DNA from: Closterium sp. Naga37s-1
Lineage: Eukaryota > Streptophyta > Zygnematophyceae > Desmidiales > Closteriaceae
Length of the DNA stretch: 64,000 bases
Reading direction: 5' to 3'
Assembly (NCBI GenBank): GCA_947471745.1
Contig: CANJKZ010001150.1
Span: forward strand, 1,290,501-1,354,500
Shown here: in pieces, positions 53,318 to 62,159 of the stretch
Numbering within the stretch: position 1 is the stretch's first letter
Layout: each line of letters opens with the position of its first letter
Made by a program: the position numbers and the translations under genes
The notes under the pieces: model-generated
What the model saw: only the letters and a program-made list of their open reading frames with translations
Told to the model about the DNA's origin: nothing
Database searches by the model: none

Positions 53318-53593
53318 AGGCCTTGTGCCTACTGTGCCTCACTTGCTTACTTCTTGACTCTGTTTGTACTGTGATCTCTATATATATACCTGCATACTTA
53401 CACTTGCTAGGTTGTGCTCACTGTACCCCTTGCTATATTATTAAACTGCATGTGAACTGGTCTTGTGACCACTTGCTTGTGCTCGGAATTTGTGTGGTTT
53501 CCTCGAGATCCACCCTGAGCTTGCTTTGCCCTTCCTGACTGGTCTTGTGACCACTACTTGCTCTGGCTATCCCCCATTTCGCCTATGGGGGTG
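53318..53593 (+). other. Displaced C-terminus and 3' UTR of copia B
   Basis: The frame GLVPTVPHLLTS with stop at 53355-53357 is the natural end of the B polyprotein. It is followed by its 3' UTR and the polypurine stretch before the right LTR. Confidence 0.92.
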
Positions 53594-53735
53594 TGTCAAA
53601 ACATATGCATAATTGTATCTAGGCTATATTGGGGCTAGCCTTAGGGGGTACAGAAATAGTCTCGACACTCTAGTCTTGTACCCCAATCTTCACCTAATCA
53701 TCAACTTTCTCGTTCCCTAGCTAGTGATTCTAACA
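53594..53735 (+). repeat. Copia B 3' LTR
   Basis: 142 bp, identical to 38184-38325. The GAAAG duplication follows it. Confidence 0.97.
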
Positions 53736-54320
53736 GAAAGGCGGCGGAAGACTTTGGCGAAAGAACTACTAGCGAAATAGGCGAAGAAGTTACTGAGTAA
53801 ATGAAGAAGATTTGAATGAGAATTGATTGATGTGAAATTTTTCGAAAGTGTGTAACACTTTCTAAAAATGCGTATTTTGAAAGCGCAGCTGACTGTCACG
53901 AAGCAAAGCAATGGCGAATTACAATTCGCCGAGTACATAACGAGGGTTGGAGGCCATTCGGCCTCCACCCACGACTTCATTTCGGAACTTTGCAGTTCCA
54001 CTCCCCACCCACCCACCCTAGTTGTATATCTGTATAATCCATCCATAGTTGGACGAGAATGTTGTATTACTGCAATTGTAATGAAGCCCGTTGCCTTTGC
54101 AAGAACAGAAAGCAAGCTTTCTCAATATGAGGGAATACAAGCAAGGTTGATATAGCATGCAAGAACAATTGAAGGAAAGTGGGTTGTGGGACTAGGAACT
54201 AGAAGGCAAAGAAAGTAGAGTGCCACGTGGCACTAGGAAATCTAGGAAGATAAGGATAAGGATGAGTTGGATGGGTTGGGAAAGTACTGTTCAAAGGGAA
54301 CAGTAAATCCCCCCTTAACA
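53736..54320 (-). repeat. Gypsy 5' LTR, second part
   Basis: This continues the LTR from GGCGGCGGAAGACTTTGG to CCTTAACA and is followed by the CATGC duplication. Compared with the left LTR it has substitutions and an extra 295 bp at 53832-54126. Confidence 0.93.
53832..54126. other. 295-bp hairpin-rich insert in the gypsy LTR
   Basis: This segment is present in the right but not the left LTR. It contains six short hairpins in a row: 53844-53862 (GAAAGTGT/ACACTTTC, extendable with TTTTT/AAAAA), 53913-53930 (GGCGAATT/AATTCGCC), 53949-53966 (GGAGGCC/GGCCTCC), 53984-53999 (GGAACT/AGTTCC), 54066-54082 (ATTAC/GTAAT) and 54108-54121 (GAAAGC/GCTTTC). No open frame stands out. Insertion duplication is at most 2 bp (AT). 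Confidence 0.8.
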
Positions 54321-54325
54321 CATGC

Positions 54326-55107
54326 TCACGGTTACATGTTCATGACAATAGAGCTATAATCAATGATTCTGAATATGCATATTCCGAATGAAGCATCAGC
54401 TCCATCGTGTTGCATTGAGTAAATTATCTACTCAAATTTTGTTGAAATGAAATTTTGATGGCCAGTAAGTGACGTCCCAGTCCCAGATCACACGGTCATG
54501 GAGTAAAATGAATGAACACAAAGACTGCATAAATGTGATAGTGCCTTTGAATATGTAGGGTGCATTGAAATATCGATCTTGGCTTGTAACGGTGAATAGG
54601 CTGCCACGCGCAGTGAACCTTCAGCTTCAATCGCTGGTCAGATTCCAAATTCGGGAATCCAGAATCTCTCTGGCAATGCGAGTACGGTAGTAGGCGCCTC
54701 AAAGTTTGGGATTGCGAATGCGAGTAAAGAATTCTAGCTGAACTTAATTCTGGTCACGCACTGGCGGAACTCGGTTGGGAGACTTCGCAGCCTTGGACCG
54801 TGCGTGGATAGTCAGTCTCAGTCTCAGTCTCAATCTCTGTCTACGATGATTGATAATTCACAGGCACAGTCAGTGCACTCTTTCCGCTCAATCTCAGTCT
54901 TAGTCTCAGTCTCGCTCTTTAGTACGTTCAGTCTCAGTCTGTCGCTGACTCAGTCTCCTGCTTAGTCTCACTCTCACTCTGCACTCAGTCCCAATCACAG
55001 CCTCTCTCACTCGCACTCGCTCTCTCAGCCCAATTATGGCCAGCGAAACAATGCAGTTAGGGTTGGTTGCGCAAGGGCTCCAAGTATAAGTTGCTGGTCC
55101 CTGAGGC

Positions 55108-55147
<40 letters not shown>

Positions 55148-55155
55148 CGGCGGCG
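54326..55155. other. Flank between gypsy element and LRR gene
   Basis: 54326-54780 is AT-richer sequence with small dyads (GAATATGCATATTC near 54370) and no gene that I recognise. 54800-54990 is a degenerate CAGTCT(C) repeat. 55110-55155 is a GCG/GGC trinucleotide run just before the LRR gene start. The promoter and 5' UTR of the LRR gene should lie here. Confidence 0.5.
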
Positions 55156-58100
55156 ATGGTGGTGACAGGGCAGCGCCGGCGAGTGCGGCTCGCGCTGATC
55201 GCGCCGCCATGGTTTGCAGGACGGTTCGCAGGGCTGCTCGCACGGATCGCATGGCTCGCAGGGTGGCTCGCCGCGGGCCTGCTCGCGCCGCTCGTGACGA
55301 CCAATGCGGCCGTCCCACTTGAATCCTCTCAAGGTGAGCCAGACAGGCCATGTGACTGCTCTGCAGGGCAGTTCTGGTGAGTGTTGGGCAGGCCAGGTGA
55401 GTGTTGGGCAGGCCAGGTGAGTGTTGGGCAGGCCAGGTGAGTGTTGGGCAGGCCAGGTGAGTGTTGGGCCGGCCAGGTGAGTGTTGGGCCGGCCAGGTGA
55501 GTGTTGGGCCGGCCAGTCGAGTGTTGGGCCGGCCAGGTGAGTGTTGGGCCGGCCAGTTGAGTGTTGGGCCGGCCAGGTGAGTGTTGGGCCGGCCAGGAGA
55601 GTGTTGGGCCAGCCAGGTGAGTGTCCCCACCCACCCCCCACGCCCCCCCGTCCCGCAGTGCAATTTCTGAACGACTCCCAGAGCAGGTGTCTAGCTGGAG
55701 CGGCCCACCCAGACCGGACTGTAACCCCTCAAGAACTCCACCCCCCCTCCCCCCACCCCCCACGCCAACCCGACTCGACCCGCAGTGCGATTTCTGAACG
55801 ACTCCCAGAGCGGGTGGAGCTATAGGGAGTGCAGCTGGAGCGGCCCTCCCAGACCGGACTGTAATCCCCCTATAATTCCACCCCCCCCCGCCCCCCACCC
55901 CCCATGCCCCCCCGTCCCGCAGTGCGATTCCTGAACGACTCCCAGAGCAGGTGTCTAGCTGGAGCGGCCCACCCAGACCGGACTGTAACCCCTCAAGAAC
56001 TCCACTCCCCCTCCCCCCACCCCCCACGCCAACCTGACTCGACCCGCAGTGCGATTTCTGAACGACTCCCAGAGCGGGTGGAGCTATAGGGAGTGCAGCT
56101 GGAGCGGCCCTCCCAGACCGGACTGTAATCCCCCTATAATTCCACCCCCCCCCGCCCCCCACCCCCCATGCCCCCCCGTCCCGCAGTGCGATTCCTGAAC
56201 GACTCCCAGAGCAGGTGTCTAGCTGGAGCGGCCCACCCAGACTGGACTGTAACCCCTCAAGAACTCCACCCCCCCTCCCCCCACCCCCCACGCCAACCCG
56301 ACTCGACCCGCAGTGCGATTTCTGAACGACTCCCAGAGCGGGTGGAGCTATAGGGAGTGCAGCTGGAGCGGCCCTCCCAGACCGGACTGTAATCCCCCTA
56401 TAATTCCACCCCCCCCCCGCCCCCCACCCCCCATGCCCCCCCGTCCCGCAGTGCAATTTCTGAACGACTCCCAGAGCAGGTGTCTAGCTGGAGCGGCCCA
56501 CCCAGACCGGACTGTAACCCCTCAAGAACTCCACCCCCCCTCCCCCCACCCCCCACGCCAACCCGACTCGACCCGCAGTGCGATTTCTGAACGACTCCCA
56601 GAGCGGGTGGAGCTATAGGGAGTGCAGCTGGAGCGGCCCTCCCAGACCGGACTGTAATCCCCCTATAATTCCACCCTCCCCCGCCCCCCCACCCCCCATG
56701 CCCCCCCGTCCCGCAGTGCGATTCCTGAACGACTCCCAGAGCAGGTGTCTAGCTGGAGCGGCCCACCCAGACCGGACTGTAACCCCTCAAGAACTCCACC
56801 CCCCCTCCCCCCACCCCCCACGCCAACCCGACTCGACCCGCAGTGCGATTTCTGAACGACTCCCAGAGCGGGTGGAGCTATAGGGAGTGCAGCTGGAGCG
56901 GCCCTCCCAGACCGGACTGTAATCCCCCTATAATTCCACCCCCCCCCCGCCCCCCACCCCCCATGCCCCCCCGTCCCGCAGTGCGATTCCTGAACGACTC
57001 CCAGAGCAGGTGTCTAGCTGGAGCGGCCCACCCGGACCGGACTGTAACCCCTCAAGAACTCCACCCCCCCCCCCCCCCCTCCCCCCACGCCAACCCGACT
57101 CGACCCGCAGTGCGATTTCTGAACGACTCCCAGAGCGGGTGGAGCTACAGGGATCCCAGCTGGAGCGGCCCTTCCAGACCGGACTGTAGCCCCCCTATAA
57201 TTCCACCCCCCCGCCCCCCCCCACCCCCCACCCCCCACGCCCCCCCGTCCCGCAGTGCGATTCCTGAACGACTCCCAGAGCGGGTGGATCTACAGGGATT
57301 CCAGCTGGAGCGGCAGCACAATCGAGTGCGACACTGCGCGCGGCTTTGCACCCACACCCGACCTGCCCACTGCCCAGGGCCTCTTTTGCGACCGGCACGG
57401 CATGATCCTTAACCTGTGAGTCTAGGTTTGAGGCGCCTCAACATGGCCTCACTCGCTCACACCCGCTCCCGACCTCCCTGCCACAGGCCTCTTTTGCGAC
57501 CCGCACGGCATGATCCTTAACCTGTGAGCTGGGTGCTTGGGAGACGGGTGGTTGGGAGACGGGTGGATGGTTGGGATACGATTTGTGTCGAAAGTAAGTA
57601 ACAGCCACGATCGATCGTAGCTAGGCGAAGCGCAATGATCCGCATGACAGGAAATTTGCGAGTCCATCTATCCGGGGGTGCCACACTGCAACCCTTGACT
57701 GACGGGGAAGTCGTACAGTATGGTAGCTGTATGTGTGTGGAATGGAATGACATGCAAAACCGTTACTTGGGTGATTCTGCTGTTTTGTCAATTACAGGGC
57801 AGACCTTGGGTTTCCCTGTGCAGCCAATCCGGTCGTGTTACAGCCGATGATGCAATAGAGCACGGCACGGCGAATTGCAATTAAAGGGGCTGCAAAAGAT
57901 TGCGTCTATGTGTTTGTGAATATTCTCAGAAAGGGCCTGCAACTCCGAATGCATCCAATCAGTTGTCACATCTCCTTTCTGTGCGGGACCGATGTAAACC
58001 AGCCAGCCAGCCAGCCATGTGCACGTTTCTGTGTATTGTACTGTACCGTGTAACAAAACACTCTCCCTTATTCTCTTTTATCCTTCCTGATCCTCTTCGA

Positions 58101-60538
58101 TTCTCCGTGATTCTCTTTGATCCTTCCTGGTTTTTTTAAATCCTCCCTCATTCTCTCTGATCACACCTTATCCGCTTCAATCCTCCCTGCTCTCCAAACC
58201 AAGATGTACCGCGTTTAAAACTGTGCTGCTAGTGCTGCTGGTGTGCTGCGGTATAACACTGCATGAATACGATCACTAGCTATACAATATTGTACTACTT
58301 TATGTTAACTAGACTGGTATGGGCACTTGTCTGGGTGGTCATGCTGATGTGCAGTGTGGTGTTCATACACGTTGCAGGTTGCAGGGTGCTCATAACTTGG
58401 TCATGCTGATGTGATCTGCGGTGTTCTTGCGTGCAGGATGCGGGAGGGCGACCATCTCTCGGGGCCCATCCCACAATCCATCACCAACCTCAGGAAGTTA
58501 AACCGGCTGTACGTCCTGCCAATTGCCGCGCCAAAATGACCTTTGAGTCGACTCAAAAGTCAACTCGCCAGTTGCCATGCCAAAATATGTGTCGGGGCCC
58601 ATTCCACAATCCATCGCCAACCTCAGGAAGCTAAATCAGCTGTACGTCCTGCCAGTTGCCGTGCCAACACGGTGACTTGTGAGTCGGCGCAAAACATCTG
58701 TCGGGGCCCATTTCACTTCACAGTCCATCAGCAACCTCAGGAAGCTAACCCAGCTTTACGTCCTGCCGTCTGCCAGCTGTACGTCCTGCCGTCTGCCAGC
58801 TGTACGTCCTGCCGTCTGCCAGCTGTACGTCCTGCCGTCTGCCAGCTGTACGTCCTGCCGTCTGCCAGCTGTACGTCCTGCCGTCTGCCAGCTGTACGTC
58901 CTGCCGTCTGCCAGCTGTACGTCCTGCCATCTGCCAGCTGTACGTCCTGCCGTCTGCCAGCTGTAGGTCCTGCCGTCTGCCAACCACCATACATACTCTC
59001 TCTCACTTCCAAATCTGCCCTTGCCTCCCTCTGCACCGTCTCCTTTTCTCGGCTCCATAACAAACCCATCCACCTCACCCTCTTTTCCCACCTCACCCTC
59101 TTTTCCCACCTCACCCTCTTTTCCCACCTCACCCTCTTTTCCCACCTCACCCTCTTTTCCCACCTCACCGTCTTTTCCCACCTCACCCTCTTTTCCCACC
59201 TCACCCTCGTTTCCCACCTCACCCTCTTTTCCCACCTCACCCTCTTTTCCCACCTCACCCTCTTTTCCCACCTCACCCTCTTTTCCCACCTCACCCTCTT
59301 TTCCCACCTCACCCTCTTTTCCCACCTCACCCTCTTTTCCCACCTCACCCTCTTTTCCCACTTCACCCTCTTTTCCCACCTCACCCTCTTTTCCCACCTC
59401 ACCCTCGTTTCCCACCTCACCCTCTTTCACTCACCTTGCGTCACTCACCTTGTTCCTCCTTTCACTCACCTTGCTCCTCCTTTCACTCACGAGTCAGCTC
59501 CTGCACCACCCTGCACCAAACATATTTGTCTAAATCTTTCCCTCTCACACACTCCTTACCCCATCTGTCTCCCCTGCCCTTTGCATACTATCCTTGCAGC
59601 AGTTTGCAGGGGGACGAACTTACAGGCGTAATCCCTACCAGCATCAGCTCGCTTATTCATCTAGAGTATATGTAAGCAACACACAGCTGATTGAAAATTG
59701 TGCCAAGTCAATGTGCTTACATTCCATGACGCATGTCTCAAGTTCAACCCTCAATAATACTGCAAGCAACTAATACCGACACAACACGAACTTTCAAAGG
59801 ATTGTCTCATTGTTGTTTTGATCCCAACTACTAGTATTCCAGATAATTTTCTCATTAAAGTTTACTCCTTATGCCCTTTTCTCTTTAGTTCTTTCAATCA
59901 CTTGTTTTCCCCGCTTCCCTTTCACTGCTCAGCCATATCAGAGAAATCGATGGTTATAGAAAAGAATTGTAAGGTGATTTCACTATGGCCATGGCTTTCT
60001 GTTGGTGTGCTGTGCATGCGTCCTGCTTTCTTCCAGCAACCTCTACCACAACCACCTTTCAGGCAGCATCCCTGCAGGCTTCGGTGCTCTCATCCGAATG
60101 CTGTACCTGTGAGTGAGTAGCATACCGAGATTTCAGACGCCCCAAAACTGCTGCATGCGTCATGCTTCTTTCAGCGATCTCTCCCGCAACCAGATGTGAC
60201 TTTTGAGTCGATTCAAAAGTCACCTCGCAACCAGATGGCAGGCAGGCAGGCAGCCCCTGCAGTACAGGCTTCGGTGCTCTCAACCGGTCTTGTGACATAA
60301 TTTCTCAACGAGCGACAAACTCAGTCGGGCTGACATAATTTCTCCCGCAACGCAACCAGATGGAAGGCAGGCAGGCAGGCAGGCAGCCCCCCTCTGCAGG
60401 CTTCGGTGCTCTCAACCTAGTGCAGTACCTCTGAGAGCAGCTCAAGCACTGTGGGGCTGCGGTTTTGGAAAAACTTTTGAGTATTCTCGAAAGTAATTCA
60501 AATGTGGGCAGGCAGCTTATGCACAAGTGATACATCTC

Positions 60539-60602
<64 letters not shown>

Positions 60603-62110
60603 GCTCACTTTCCTTGTCAAAAGCATGTGATGTGGCACGCAGCGATTTCGAAGTTATGTTCACTTTTATGTGTGGCGCACAACTGACCAAGGGCACAGAG
60701 GCAGGCAGGTAGTAGTACCACGTATATTGGTTTGACTTTTGAGAATTCTCAAAAGTCAAAACAAAATTGGGTAGTGCAGAGGTAGGTAGTACCTCGTATA
60801 TCAGCCGGCCAGGCAGACAGTGGAAGCATGTCCTGCCTCACCATTACAGGTGAATGAAGAAGTGTTTTGAGACGTCTCAAAACACTTCTTTATTCACCTC
60901 ACCATTGCAGCCTCGTGGTGGTGTTTCGTGGCCGATTTGACTTTGGTTATATGGTAATAGGTCTAGTCTACCGACGTGATGATATGTCTAACCACCAGTG
61001 ACCCCCCTACCGTGAGAGTGAGACAATCCGCCTCGCCCTCCTCATAGCTGCCTGAGGATCTTGGGTTATCCCATCCCATCCATCCTTTTCCTTGCTCCTT
61101 TCAGGAACCTCAATTATAACCTCCTCACCGGCTCCATCCCTGCTCAATCGATTTTTGAGTCGACTCAAAAATCGACTTATCCCACTAGGGGTATCCCTTC
61201 CCATCCCATCCCATCCCATCCCATCCCATCCCATCCCATCCATCTCCCCTCCTTGCTCCATTCAGGAACCTCAATTACAATCGCCTCACCGGCTCCATCC
61301 CTGCTCAGACTAAGTCAATGAAAGACCTTGAATACCTGTAAGTATTTCCATGGTAAGTGGTGTGACTTTTGAGTATACTCAAGAGTCACCTTGAATACCT
61401 GTAAGTATTTCCATTCCAGAGTAAGTGGTGTGTCTTCCTTTTGGCATTTCCGCTACTGTTATGCCATGAACCTAAATTATCTCTTTGCACTCCATTCCAC
61501 ACTTTTCAAAATCTGCATTTTCCTGCTGTTTCCTCTGCATTTGCATGCTTCAAACTCAGCGATGTTTCACTCAACCGGCTTTCAGGCAGCATCCCTGGTG
61601 GTTTCGGTGCTTTCTCTCGACTCACTGTCCTGTGAGTGAGGGTAAGTGTGACATAGGCCGGTGCATAATAACAAATCAAGCTAGTGCAACGGAGGCAGGC
61701 GCATAACGAATCAAGTAGGAGGCAGGTGCATAACGAATCAAGTAGGAGGCAGGTGAATAGTAACGACTCAAATTAGTGTGACAGAGGCAGGTGCATAACG
61801 ACTCAAGTTAGTGCGACGGAGGCAGCCAAACTTAGTGTGACGCAACCCAACTGTGTATGCATGTGCAACTGTTGAATCGACTCAATAGTCACCTAACTGC
61901 GATGGAGGCAGGTGCATAATGACCCAAGTTAGTGCGACAGAGGTAGCTGAACTGAGTGGGACGCGACTCAACTGTGCTGTCTGTGCATGATGCCTCCTTT
62001 CAGAGACATTTCCCGCAACCAGCTGTCAGGCAACATCCCTGCTAGCTTCAGTGGGCTCCGCAAAATAAAGTTCATGTGAGCAGCACCCACACCGAAAGGA
62101 AATGGCAGAG

Positions 62111-62159
<49 letters not shown>

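Larger units (their letters stand above)
38184..53735 (+). mobile_element. Ty1/copia retrotransposon B, interrupted by copia C
   Basis: Two 142-bp LTRs (38184-38325 and 53594-53735) are identical as far as I can compare. The target duplication GAAAG lies at 38179-38183 and 53736-53740. The primer-binding site TGGTATTAAGAGC follows the left LTR. A full Gag-Pol frame starts at 39686. Copia C sits at 45666-53317, so without C the element is about 7.9 kb. It is inserted in the right LTR of the gypsy element. Confidence 0.97.
25590..54320 (-). mobile_element. Ty3/gypsy chromovirus, decayed, with nested insertions
   Basis: LTRs at 25590-25938 and at 38120-38183 plus 53741-54320 bound the element. 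The 5-bp duplication CATGC (25585-25589 and 54321-54325) marks its insertion site. It is transcribed leftwards. The primer-binding site just inside the right LTR (TGGTATCAGGAGC on the minus strand) resembles the initiator tRNA-Met type. The order is Gag, protease, reverse transcriptase, RNase H, integrase, chromodomain, as in chromoviruses. The coding region has a stop codon and several frameshifts. It is interrupted by copia A, copia B (with C inside) and a SINE-like cluster. The two LTRs differ by several substitutions and one 295-bp indel, so this is the oldest layer. Confidence 0.96.

Noticed and set aside
57529..58436. A missing LRR exon in this intron
   Set aside because: No N-x-L-x-G-x-I-P codons with flanking splice sites were found; phases join without one.
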